DNA of 64,000 bases from Solanum dulcamara (Eukaryota; Streptophyta; Magnoliopsida; Solanales; Solanaceae): the NCBI RefSeq assembly GCF_947179165.1, contig NC_077245.1, forward strand, positions 12,680,740 to 12,744,739, in the 5' to 3' direction. Within the stretch, counting starts at the first letter, position 1, and each line of letters opens with the position of its first letter. Below the pieces are notes generated by a model. That model was not told the origin of the DNA. It saw nothing but the letters and a program-made list of their open reading frames with translations, and searched no databases. Below are positions 13,317 to 23,384 of this stretch, piece after piece. Made by a program: the position numbers and the translations under genes.

Positions 13317-14636
13317 ATGGCAGGTATACATAACTTTCCTTCTACTCAGAACACACTTAATGCTTGTCTATTTGCAGGTAAAAATACACCTCCTTGGATT
13401 GTGGACATTGGTGCTACTGATGATATGGTGTCTAGCTTGGATACATTAATAAATCTAACTCCTGTTTCTCTCAATTCTAGCAATGTACATTTACCAAATA
13501 GCCAAACCACTGTTGTTACTCATACTGGTTCTATTTTATTTTTTGACTACAATGACATTCATCATGTTCTTTATATTCCTGATTTTACTTATAACCTCTT
13601 ATCCGTTTCCAAACTTACTAAAAAGCTAAACTGTTGTGCTTTCTTCTATACCCATTTCTGCCTTTTTCAGTACCTTTGCGATGGCAATGTGATGAGGATT
13701 GGTAAAGAAGAAGGAGGTCTCTACGTTCTTCCATCTTCCAAGAAGCCATCACCTGTCACTGCACTTCATTCAACAATCTCTCCTATACCAAAGACATTAT
13801 ATCATACTGATTCTTTCATTTGGCATCTCAGACTTGGTCATGCTCCTGCTGCTGTTATTCAACAGATTGATTCATTAAAGTCTTTGTTACATTTGCAGAA
13901 TAAAACCTTTCATTCATGTCCTATTTGTCCCCTTGCTAGACAAACTAGGTTGCCTTTTCCAACTAGTGTCACACAATCTGTAACTCCTTTTGAACTTCTA
14001 CACATGGATATATGGGGACCTTATAAACAGTGCACTTATAATGGTCATAGATACTTTTTTACCATTGTTGATGACTATTCTAGAATGACCTGGATTTTTT
14101 TGATGAGATATAAAAGTGAAGTAGTCAACTTTATCTCAGCTTTCTTTACTCTTGTTAAAACTTAATTTTCAACTGTTGTTAAAATAGTTAGATCAGATAA
14201 TGGTCTTGTATTCTTCAACAACCAATGTGACAATCTTTTTTCTTCACTTAGAATCATTCATCAAAGCACATGTGTACATACACCTCAGCAAAATGGCATT
14301 GCTAAGAGAAAACATAGGCATCTTCTTGAAATGGCAAGAGCTCTTAGATTTCAGGCCCATATTCCCTTAAAGTTTTGAGGTGAATGTGTTCTTACAACTA
14401 CATTTCTTATAAATAGACTACCTTCTTCTGTTCTAAAGGGTCAGTCTCCTTATAAGATTTTTCATTAGCATTCTTCTGATCTCAATTTCCTCAGAGTGTT
14501 TGGTTGTCTGTGTTATGCAACTAACACATCTCTCACTGATAAACTTGCACTTAGAGCCACCCCTTCTGTTTTCATGGGCTATTCTGATACTTAGAAAGGT
14601 TATAAACTATACAACATTGCTACTGGCACTTTCTTT
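13317..14636 (+). pseudogene. pol: copia protease and integrase region with four in-frame stops
   Basis: The frame opens with a retropepsin-like motif, WIVDIGATDDM, with the active-site Asp codon at 13404 but Ile where copia proteases have Ser or Thr. The integrase follows: the zinc-binding part (WHLRLGH, then CPICPLARQ) and the core starting FELLHMDIWGP with DDYSR. Stops fall at 14163 (TAA), 14376 (TGA), 14466 (TAG) and 14592 (TAG), all in the same frame. Between them the integrase text continues (RSDNG, TPQQNG), so these are point nonsense mutations. The conserved Glu of the DDE triad (normally in a VERKHR-like motif) is Lys here. The protein is dead both by truncation and at the active site. 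Confidence 0.88.
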
Positions 14637-16678
14637 GTGAGTAGGGATATTTCTTTTCGAGAATCTATATTTCCTTTTACACACCCTAAACATACTTTCC
14701 TAGACTCTATTCCTCTATCACATACCTCTTCTTTTCCTCTTATACCATCTGCTTTCCCTCATCCCACTGAAGATCATTTCCCTCACCCTTCATGCACTAC
14801 TATCTCTTCACCCTCCTTTATTTCACATTCTCCTTCTCCACATTTTCCTACTCCAGATTCCCCTTCTACTTCTCCTTCATGTCCTATTCCATTTGTCCTT
14901 TCTGTACCTCAGAGAAAATCTACTAGGACCATTAGGCCTCCTATTTGGCACACTGATTATATTACCACTTCTAGACTACCCCATCATATCTCCAATTACA
15001 TGAATTATGCTCATGTTACTCCTTCTTATAAAGCTTATCTCTTCACCTTCTCATCCACTATACCTGAACCCTCTTCTTTTGAACAAGCTTCTGAGGACAG
15101 TAGTTGGATCCAAGCTATGGCCCAAGAGATTCAGGCATTAAGTGATAATCATACCTGGGAGATTGTTGATTTACCCTCAGGTAAGACTCCCATTGGGTGT
15201 AAATGGGTGTACAAAGTTAAATACAAGGCTGATGGCATTGTGGAAAGGTACAAAGCTAGACTTGTGGCTAAGGGGTTTACTCAACAAGAAGGCCTGGACT
15301 ATCATGATACCTTTTTCCATGTGGTTAAAATGGTCACTGCGAGATGTGTTATTGCTTTAGCTGCCCAATCCTGTTGGCCTCTCTTTCAAATGGATGTGTA
15401 TAATGCTTTTCTTCAAGGTGATTTACTTGAAGAAGTTTACATGACACTACCACCTGAATTTGGTAGTCATGGGGAGACAAAGGTTTGTAGACTACTCAAA
15501 TCACTGTATGGATTGAAACAAGCCAGCAGACAGTGGAATTTGAAGCTAACTGCTGCTCTCACACACTCAGGCTTTGCTCAAAGCAAGTTAGATTATCATT
15601 ATTCACCAAAACAGACACCACTGGTGGTATTGTGATCATATTTATGTATGTAGATGATCTTCTAATCAATGGAAATAGTGACACATTGATTCAGCAGGCT
15701 AAGGATATCCTACATCACAACTTCAAAATAAAAGACCTAGGGGAGTTAAGATACTTCCTAGGAATTGAATTTACAAGATCAAAAAAAGAAATACTAATGA
15801 ATCAAAGGAAATATGCCTTAGAGTTAATATCTGAATGTGGATTAGCTGGAGGGAAAACAAATGCGACACCACTTGAGCAGAACCAGAAGCTTACAAGTAT
15901 AGAGTATGATAATCAATTCAATATCACAGATGATGCTGAACTAGAGGATATAAGAACATATCAAAGGCTGATTGGGAGACTACTGTACTTGGCTATGACG
16001 AGACCAGATATTTCTTTTGTTGTTCAACATCTAAGTCAGTTTATGCATGCACCTAAGAAATCACATTATGATGTAGCATTATATGTAGTAAGGTACATTA
16101 AAAGGCAGCCTGGGTTGGGATTACTGATGAGCAGCAGAAAGTCAGGGAATATAAATGCCTTTTGTGATGCTGATTGGGCATCGTGCTTGTTATCCAGAAA
16201 ATCTGTGACAGGTTTTGAAATAAAGTTTGGGAATTTCTTGGTCTCATGGAAATCAAAAAAACAAAGCACTATTTCCAGAAGTTCAGCAAAAGCTGAATAT
16301 AGAAGTATGGCTACCACTGTTGCAGAACTAGTTTGGCTGCAAGGTTTGTTACAGGAAATTGGGGCTCACGTTGAATTGCCTATGGACTTACACTGCGATA
16401 ACAAAGCAGCAATGCAAATAGCCTCTAATCCAATGTATCATGAACGCACAAAACACATAGAGATAGATTGTCATTTCATTAGGGAAAGATTACAAGAAGG
16501 CATGATCAAGACTGCATACATAGCAAGTAAGGAGCAAATGGCAGATGTTTTTACCAAGGCTTTAGGGAAACAACTACACAGTGACATGTTATGCAAGCTG
16601 GGACTGCTAGACATATTCCATCACCCAACTTGTGGGGGAGTATTGAAATACACACTGTACAGCTGGCAACATAGTTAG
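14637..16678 (+). pseudogene. pol: copia reverse transcriptase and RNase H, frameshifted
   Basis: After a Ser/Pro/Thr-rich linker, the RVT_2-type reverse transcriptase begins near 15075 (WIQAMAQEIQAL, then KWVYKVKYKADG, ERYKARLVAKGF, FQMDVYNAFLQGDL). The frame breaks near 15598 by one base. Text resumes in a second frame that carries the catalytic YVDD at 15647-15658. RNase H follows (DADWASC, SRSSAKAEYRSMA, HCDNKAA, then the terminal ADVFTKALG). The last codon is close to the purine tract, leaving no spare coding space. The motifs are well preserved, indicating recent loss of function. Confidence 0.9.
16633..16640 (+). other. polypurine tract
   Basis: TGGGGGAG-like purine run (plus strand gtgggggag) sits immediately before the 3' LTR, the normal site for plus-strand priming. 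Confidence 0.75.
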
Positions 16679-16908
16679 TGCCACTCACTGGTTGTTAGAG
16701 TTAGTTACTGTTTGTTAGAGTTAGTTAAGAGTTTGTTAGAGTTTGTTAGTCTAATTATCATTAGTTAGTTATCAATTACCTGTATAAATAGGAATACAGT
16801 GTAAATCAACATCGAGGTTGATCAACACCAATTTTCTACTATTTCATTCTTCTCTTCTTCTTCTCTGTCTCAATTACTTCTTATTAGCTAGACTGTACTC
16901 TTTCAACA
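16641..16908 (+). repeat. copia 3' LTR
   Basis: 268 bp, from TATTGAAATACACAC to CTTTCAACA, followed by the ATACC TSD. It differs from the 5' LTR by a few substitutions, an extra GAGTTTGTTA-type repeat and loss of one TCTTCTCTTCTT block. Confidence 0.93.
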
Positions 16909-17043
16909 ATACCACAGAGTTGAGCAAACTTGAATGACATTTTTTTATTTTTTTTGCGACTTTCTGCAATAATAAGGCAAAATAAGTGCCTTTTTCGTTA
17001 TAAAAAAATAATTTAGTGACTCAAGAACAATAAAGTATAAATT

Positions 17044-17053
17044 AAGTGATCGT
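17044..17053 (+). other. left target site duplication of the poly(A) retroposon
   Basis: AAGTGATCGT here is repeated exactly at 19701-19710 just after the poly(A) run. This fixes the insertion boundaries. Confidence 0.8.
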
Positions 17054-17065
17054 GTCCCCTCCTGT

Positions 17066-19174
17066 TTGCTAGTTTGTGCATGCCTTGTTTTGTTTGTTTT
17101 TGGTTGTTGTATTATTTCAGGATCCTGGAGTGATGTATCAACATTCATTAACCACAAATACATAGAGAAAATCAACAACACAAATTCCAATCACCCTGCA
17201 GCACTTAAGCTTCAGCAGGTCAGCATGTGTAGGGTGAGGTGCAGCTGGTGGACTTATCCAAAGGCCCCCAAATTTTGCAGGATTGTAGAATATATTATTT
17301 TGATAAGGCCCAAGAAATTTCAGCCCAAACGGATAATTGGAGGCGTTAGGCGAGCGACATTGAAGATTTCAGCTGTCTTAAGCCTAAAAAGGAAGAATTT
17401 TGCTAATTGGAAGCTCCAACTTGGGAAACAAGCCTTCAAACTTTGCATGTCTAAATTAAAGGATATATATGCAAACTCCAGAAAGTTTCAGCTCAAACGG
17501 ATAAGTGGAGACATTAGTCGAGCGACATGGAAAATGCTAACAGGCTCCAAAATTCTCTGTGAGATCCATTCTTTTCTATTAACCTTTACAGGTCTTTGCT
17601 TGTCCTTGGTTATTTGTTGTGTATTTGCAGGTTGTTGGAGATATATACCAACATGCTTTAATAACAAATACATAGAGGACAACACCTGCAGCAGCTCAAC
17701 ACCTGCAGCAGCTCAACACATGCAACACCTGCAGCAGCTCAACACCTGTTTGCCTTGTTGCTTGTCTTTGGTTGCCTGTTTTTGTTTAGAACCTCTTTGG
17801 CACTACTATGAGGGCTGCAGTAACCTGGGGCTTCTATGGAGCAACACACTCAGCTGGCTAACCACACTCTCTATTATCAACACACCCCACCAACAACTAT
17901 ACCAACCTGCAGCAGACAAGGAACAAATACACTCCATCTATGCCATCTCTAATAGCTCAACACCTGCAGCAGCTCCTTTCTTGCTGGTTCTTGCTTGGTG
18001 TGTAGATGCAGATGTCAGGATGGACTCATCAACTTGTGCTCCCAACACCTACATAGAGCACAACACAGATACAACCAACAAAACAAATACCTTCACTAAG
18101 AGGCCTACAAAAGAATTGTGCAGCATGGCAATTAGCTTCTGGTTTTGGTGTTTGTTTGTTTGTTTGTATTTGCTTGATTGTCTTTGTTTAGACCCTCTTT
18201 GGAACTACTATGAGGGCTGCAAGGTCCTGGGGCTCTCATGGAGCAGCACACTCAGCTTTCCATCCACACTCTCTAACATAAACACACCACAGCAAACACT
18301 CCACCAACTGGCAGCACACAAGGAACATGGGTACAGCAGCCTGCAGATCTCCTTGGCAGTGAGGTTTGGTGGTTTTGTTTTATGCAGGTACCCCAGCTGC
18401 AGCTCACTCCCAGAATCTGCATTGATCCCCATCAGTCATCCTCAGCTTCATCAATGTAGCTGGCAGACCCCCTTTAGAAATGCTACAAAGGCTGCAGCAA
18501 CCTGGGGCTACTATGAAGCAGAACAATCAGATTGCCAACCACATTCTCCATTATCAACACACCTCAGCAACAAGTCCATCAACCTGCATCAGACAAGAAA
18601 CAAATACAAGTTTGTTGGTGTTGTTTTTCTGTGCAGGTACTCCAAGAAGGTTAACCATCTCAAAACAAAGACCAATAAGCAGCCTAACTACAATGGAAGC
18701 AACAAGGAGTTGCACAAAAACATGCATCAGCCTTTTCTCTTCCCACAATTGCTTGCCCCTCTGTTAATTGCTAATGCAGGTTCACTGATGCACACCTGCT
18801 ACAACTTCAAAGTTGAGAATACTTGGCATCACAAGGATACTGCAGCCTTCATCATCAACCACCATTTGTACCTACCTTATGCAGCACAGCAGCAGAATAC
18901 AGCATATGCAGCACACAATAGTTTGTTTGTGTGTTTTTCTGGTGTTGTTTGCCTGTGCAGGTACCAAAATAGGTATCTACTACTGAACCTAACCTGCAAC
19001 AACAATCATGCTACCACTGCAACTATAGAGGCAGCAAGGAATTGGGTACAAGACTGCAACAACCATGTTTGTTTGCTTCCTTGGCTAATTCAGGCTATCA
19101 ATTTTCTCCACAACAACTCCAAGGCTGTTGGAAACTATAGCTCCATATATTTCAACTCTTTTCAGCCCCCGTAG
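17066..19174 (+). CDS. 702-codon open frame inside the retroposon, probably not a standard protein gene
   Basis: This is the longest uninterrupted frame in the window, but it opens on TTG. The predicted product is rich in Cys, Trp, Leu, Asn and Thr and matches no domain I know. Two repeat units share this frame 402 bp apart and give related text (PLWHYYEGC and PLWNYYEGC). The third unit lies 677 bp after the first, so it is read in another frame. That is hard to reconcile with selection on one protein across its length. The length may reflect few TA-containing stop codons in a CA/TG-rich transcript. A decayed repeat protein remains possible. Confidence 0.3.
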   Translation: MLVCACLVLFVFGCCIISGSWSDVSTFINHKYIEKINNTNSNHPAALKLQQVSMCRVRCSWWTYPKAPKFCRIVEYIILIRPKKFQPKRIIGGVRRATLKISAVLSLKRKNFANWKLQLGKQAFKLCMSKLKDIYANSRKFQLKRISGDISRATWKMLTGSKILCEIHSFLLTFTGLCLSLVICCVFAGCWRYIPTCFNNKYIEDNTCSSSTPAAAQHMQHLQQLNTCLPCCLSLVACFCLEPLWHYYEGCSNLGLLWSNTLSWLTTLSIINTPHQQLYQPAADKEQIHSIYAISNSSTPAAAPFLLVLAWCVDADVRMDSSTCAPNTYIEHNTDTTNKTNTFTKRPTKELCSMAISFWFWCLFVCLYLLDCLCLDPLWNYYEGCKVLGLSWSSTLSFPSTLSNINTPQQTLHQLAAHKEHGYSSLQISLAVRFGGFVLCRYPSCSSLPESALIPISHPQLHQCSWQTPFRNATKAAATWGYYEAEQSDCQPHSPLSTHLSNKSINLHQTRNKYKFVGVVFLCRYSKKVNHLKTKTNKQPNYNGSNKELHKNMHQPFLFPQLLAPLLIANAGSLMHTCYNFKVENTWHHKDTAAFIINHHLYLPYAAQQQNTAYAAHNSLFVCFSGVVCLCRYQNRYLLLNLTCNNNHATTATIEAARNWVQDCNNHVCLLPWLIQAINFLHNNSKAVGNYSSIYFNSFQPP

Positions 19175-19665
19175 ATGATAATCATGATACTGATGCAATG
19201 GCATATTTCATCTGGATTTACTTGGTACGACAAGACTAAAAAGAGCAAAGATGAAAAGAATTTTCCCATCCCATGCGAGATAGAAGTTTCGTATACTTGT
19301 TCTTCTTCAATGTAGCTATGTCTGGTACGTAGCATAGTTGGAATAGGACTAGTGTACTTTTCTTTTCTTTTTTCTCATGGAAGGGGAGAGTCTCCCTCAT
19401 TTATGCTTTCATAGTTGAATTGTACCGAGAGGAGTCCTCTCACAGGTTTAATGCTTTCTAGTTATAGTTAGTATCTTCTCTGTATCGGGGATGAGTTAGC
19501 CGACCTTTAATAGGTTAGCCGACTTATGAACCACCATAGGATCGGAGGTAAGGTTTATGTCCCCCTCCTTGTATTTTTACTTTGATTATTTATGTTAAGG
19601 CTTGGGGGTGTTGCTTAACCCCTGACTGTGCACGAGAGGTGGGAGCCTCGTGTAGGGTCTGTTCC

Positions 19666-19668
<3 letters not shown>

Positions 19669-19700
<32 letters not shown>
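19669..19700 (+). repeat. poly(A) tail of the retroposon
   Basis: About 32 A residues follow GTCTGTTCCCAT and directly precede the right-hand TSD. The tract is uninterrupted, which suggests a young insertion. Confidence 0.85.
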
Positions 19701-19704
<4 letters not shown>

Positions 19705-20366
19705 GATCGTATGTGAAATACCCGAAAAATTGTGACATGGTTTAGAACATGCATTATTTTTATTGCACATCGTAAAATTTCTCATAGACGTCACTATTTG
19801 ATACATGATCTTGTTTCGTGTTTCAAATTTTCATGTTCATCTAATATGAAAAAAAAGTGTAATACAAGTTCACATTTTCCTTTTTTGGTGTAACGTTAGC
19901 ATAAAATATAATTTCAAAATATTTACTAGAAACTGTAGAGAAATTCAATAGGGGGAAAATATCTGTCATGGCCTCCACACCAACGTAAAGATATCGTAAC
20001 AACTTTGGACATCACCAGCCAGCATAATCCAAACTTATAGAACAACACAACAAAGTGGACTGGGCTGAATACAAATGGATGTTACAACTGGAAATCACAC
20101 ATGTTACATAGTTTATACATTGTTCCTTTCACCAAGTTTAGCGAAAATTACAACAGAAGCATCTTAAATTCTATGAATGAAGGATAAAATGACGAAAGAA
20201 CCTAGAGGAAGGAAAAAAGAAAGAAGAGAATAGTAGCTTTCAAATGTGCAAGAGCTTCCTGCATCTTCTTGATTATGATGAAGAGTAACACAATGACGAC
20301 TCAATCTTTTCGGCAACTCTACGGAAGAAAAAACTAGTATCAACTAAATCTTCTATTGTGTCCTTT

Positions 20367-23365
20367 CTATTCACATGCCAACTTTGTGTCAAAGCTGCTC
20401 AAACAGATGGCGAAAGCCTGAAAGGCAGACAAAGGATACCGATAATCCATTGTAAACATATCTTTCCCAACCTTACCAAACTGCAAGATAATCTTGTCTT
20501 GATCTGATGATGACTGAGCCGGTTGTGCTGGTGTTGGGGCACCAGCTGCAAGCTGTGTAGCAGCAATCAACTGGAAATTCTTGACAGAGGCGACAGTTAC
20601 CCTCCCTCGGAAATTCAGACACCAACATTGCAGCTGTTCATGCCATCTAGGTGCCTTATTTCGAAGAACCAAAACACTACTCTTCCCTTCTTCATCTACT
20701 TTACTTGGACCCCCAATATCTGAAAACCGAGCACTATTGAATTCTGTTGAAGCATCAATTGATTTTGAGAAGGACATGCTCCTAAATGAGTCTTCAAGAT
20801 TGGGAGGGAGAAGTTCAGCTTGGCCTGGGACAGTGCCCCCGGGTTGAAGGGACGAGATGGGGATTGAGTGCATGACACAATTCATCCTGCGAGGCCCCCT
20901 GGTTCCGAGTACATTCAGTTCGTAGCTAACCTGTGCAATGTTGTAGCTTCCTGTAGGGACTTTGGGAGAAACTTTCTTGGAGTAGAATCTCCGGCTGCCA
21001 CCAGGTGGAGGAATACTAGAACTGTTGTATGGTGGCTGAGTATCATAAATTATGAACTTTGTGCCCAGAAAATTTGACCTGAAAAGAAGAAATAAAAACA
21101 CTTTAAAAGCCTTTTACAATTGGTCTGAATCAGAAAGTTGCATCAGAATTATTACGTCTACGACCCATTAAAAATACTCATTTCCAGTTCAAGCTAACAG
21201 CTAAATTTGTACTAACAAACTTCATCACATAATAATCTTCACATGTTTAACAATTCATTCACCTTTTTTTCAAGACAAGTAAGGCATAACGAATCAAATA
21301 AATTAAGGAATATAACCAAATAGGTCATCAGGACAGGTTCAATATAAATTTTAGACATAACTGAGGAATGTGATATCCATTACCTGTCAAATTCTCACCA
21401 TAAGAATCTACAGCATTGTAGAATGATTTTACAAGAATTTTTTGGGTAAACATATAAAAGAGCAAACAGTCTCAAATCACCAATATGCTCATAATATTAT
21501 TCAAAGCCTCATTCCATAACCAAAAGGGATAGAATCCAAGTTGACAACTTGATTAGTTTCTTCCATAATTTCTTTTGTCATTTATAAAGTTTGTAAGCCT
21601 GATTGCCCTTTCAATACAGCCTGAAAGGACAGAATCCAAGCACAAGATTTTACTAGTTTCCTCCTTCCATTTAACTCTCGTCCCTCAGATAGAACTTTGG
21701 AGATCCTATTCATCATCTCACAGTTGCTCTTTGTACATTCCTTGAGCCACTTTAATCATTTATGATATCATTCCGTTAGCCAATCACAATGTTCTTTGAC
21801 AACAAAACTAAGAAATGTAAGGATTTGAACTCTCTTAAAGCATGCTTACCTCAGTTTTCCAATGTAAGAGCTGTTTGACCTTGATATGTTATCTGCATTC
21901 ATAGAGATGATGTACTCTGTACATGTGGTTCTCCGATTACGCTTTGCTGAAAGAAGAAACTTGCCATTTTCTACAAGCAAGGCTGATAGATAACAGAAAA
22001 GGAAAAAAGAAAACATCAGGCTGCCTGGTTTTAACGAAAATAAGGTAATATTTGTATAAAAAGTAGGGAGATATCAAGAAGCTTCAGAAATGGTTCTGAA
22101 ACATTAACTAAGAATCCTTTTACTCCATTAACAAAGCATGTTCAGCGAAAATATGGAACTCCCACATAACCATAATAAAAAAAAATCCAGCTCAAACAGT
22201 CCACATAAGAAGAAAAAAAAAAGGCATTCTTTTTGTGAATCGTCATCTGTATTTTCTGTCAATTAACTGTGAAGTTCTCCTAAGCAGACAAACATATAGG
22301 CACTAAAAATCAACCTCTTAACAAGAACTGCTTGATTCCATCTTCCACTCTGTGGAACAAGGGACTTTTGCATAATTGTGGTGGATTACTTGTAGAGGAA
22401 TGATTCTTCTGTCAACAACAACAACATACCCAGTGAAATCCCACTAAGTGGGGTCTGGGTAGGGTAGAATATACGCAGACCTTATCACTACCTCGCGGAG
22501 GTAGAGAAGTTGTTTTCGAAAGACCCTCTCCTCAAGTGCATCAAACCCAAGTACAAGAAGAAGAAAACAATGAAGAGAGCATAGCAATTAATAAGGAAGC
22601 AGTGCAAAGTCTACAAGAAAGAAACAGTAACAGCAGCATAAATCTCAACTTAGAAAAAAACCTTTTTTAAACCTAAAGGATCTAATGCAACAAACAGAGA
22701 TATCAGATGACTTATGAAGCTTACAGATGAGCAAAACATCTACCCTATTTCTCACAGCAAATTAGACTACATATCATCAGCATAAAGCCAGTAAGACAAA
22801 CTTACCAGGGCTAAGGCAAAGGAAAAGTTGGTAAGTTAATTTAGCTTTGTCCCTCCGGATGAAGCATTGGATGGTTCCATCCCAAAAACCAGGCTGCAAG
22901 AAGGAATTGGATAACAAACATCACAACGATGATACTCTAACCTTATAAAAACAATAGAGAAATGATAGCAACAGATGCTCCACGCAAGAAAGCAAGAAAC
23001 TGGAAAAAGAAAATCACCTGCTTAAGAGAGATGGGAAAGGTCAACTTTCCAGAGAATTCCGGACGCTGAACAATTTCTTTGCACATCTCCCTCCATGAGC
23101 GGCAAACAGCTGCACACGCGACAACATGTTTACGAGCAGGCCACGCACTCTCACTTGCCTCCAATCTTTTAATTACATCACGAAGTAACTCTGGCGGAAG
23201 GCTTGCCCAACAACTGCTTTGAATGACTATAGCATGGTCATGCAACTCATGAACAGCACTCTGAGACTTCCCTCTGTTATGACTGGACAGCCTAACCTCG
23301 AAACTCCGCCTAGACAAGCTTCCAATACTATCCCTGATATCCCGAGCTATACTGCGGAAAGACAT
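20367..23365 (-). CDS. TLP: tubby-like F-box protein (TLP2/TLP6-like)
   Basis: Four coding exons on the minus strand: 23365-23018, 22893-22806, 21982-21850 and 21078-20367. Lengths 348, 88, 133 and 712 sum to 1281, giving 426 residues plus stop. All junctions are GT-AG and join in phase. The product starts [20 protein letters not shown], a plant TLP hallmark. An F-box follows at about residues 53-96 ([16 protein letters not shown]), where plant TLPs are expected to bind SKP1-type SCF subunits. The tubby domain fills residues 116-426: [29 protein letters not shown], the first signature [14 protein letters not shown] (346-359) and the C-terminal signature [16 protein letters not shown] (411-426). 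Tubby domains bind phosphoinositides and tether the protein to the plasma membrane until release. Plant TLPs are linked to ABA and stress responses. Length is normal for the family and no lesion is visible. Confidence 0.95.
22413..22560 (-). repeat. TS-type SINE in intron 2 of the tubby-like gene
   Basis: On the minus strand the element runs into a TTGTTGTTGTTG tail (plus strand caacaacaacaacat at about 22413). The body holds the well-known Solanaceae blocks CCCAGTGAAATCCCACTAAG, GTGGGGTCTGGGTAGGGTAG and CGCAGACCTTATCACTACCT. TS-type SINEs of Solanaceae are RNA polymerase III-derived and end in TTG repeats. It lies in the 823-bp second coding intron in the same sense as the gene. The 5' border is not clear, so the head may extend further or be truncated. 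Confidence 0.75.
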
Positions 23366-23384
23366 TTACTGGACCAGAGCAACG

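Larger units (their letters stand above)
12119..16908 (+). mobile_element. Ty1-copia LTR retrotransposon, complete borders, broken coding region
   Basis: The two LTRs (12119-12403 and 16641-16908) are near-identical apart from small indels. The element is flanked by the 5-bp TSD ATACC at 12114-12118 and 16909-16913. Domain order is gag, protease, integrase, reverse transcriptase, RNase H, which defines Ty1-copia. A tRNA-Met-type primer site follows the 5' LTR and a purine tract precedes the 3' LTR. Both LTRs begin TATTGAAA rather than TG, while ending TTTCAACA. Coding is interrupted by four in-frame stops in integrase and a frameshift in RT, so it cannot move alone. The clear LTR similarity suggests a fairly recent insertion. 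Confidence 0.95.
17054..19700 (+). mobile_element. poly(A)-tailed retroposon of unrecognised family
   Basis: A 2.65-kb insert is bounded by a 10-bp direct repeat AAGTGATCGT and ends in about 32 consecutive A residues (19669-19700). These are hallmarks of target-primed reverse transcription, as used by LINEs and the SINEs or processed RNAs they mobilise. No reverse transcriptase, endonuclease or LTR is visible. The body has at least three diverged copies of a roughly 150-bp unit (about 17783-17940, 18185-18345, 18468-18605), an earlier repeated block containing AAATACATAGAG, and CAACACCTGCAGCAGCT-type motifs. The last 500 bp (19175-19668) read like a 3' UTR. It could be a non-autonomous LINE derivative or a retroposed long non-coding RNA. 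Confidence 0.75.

Noticed and set aside
15142..15360. 72-codon plus-strand frame inside the copia RT
   Set aside because: It overlaps the clear RT frame in another register and has no motif of its own.
16945..17190. 81-codon minus-strand frame at the left edge of the retroposon
   Set aside because: It crosses the TSD border of an insertion and has no recognisable domain, so it cannot be an old gene.
19615..19806. Minus-strand frame with a poly-Phe stretch
   Set aside because: The Phe run is the translation of the poly(A) tail on the opposite strand.
20523..21077. Several plus-strand frames of 66-88 codons
   Set aside because: They are antisense to exon 4 of the tubby-like gene, whose minus-strand product carries both tubby signatures.
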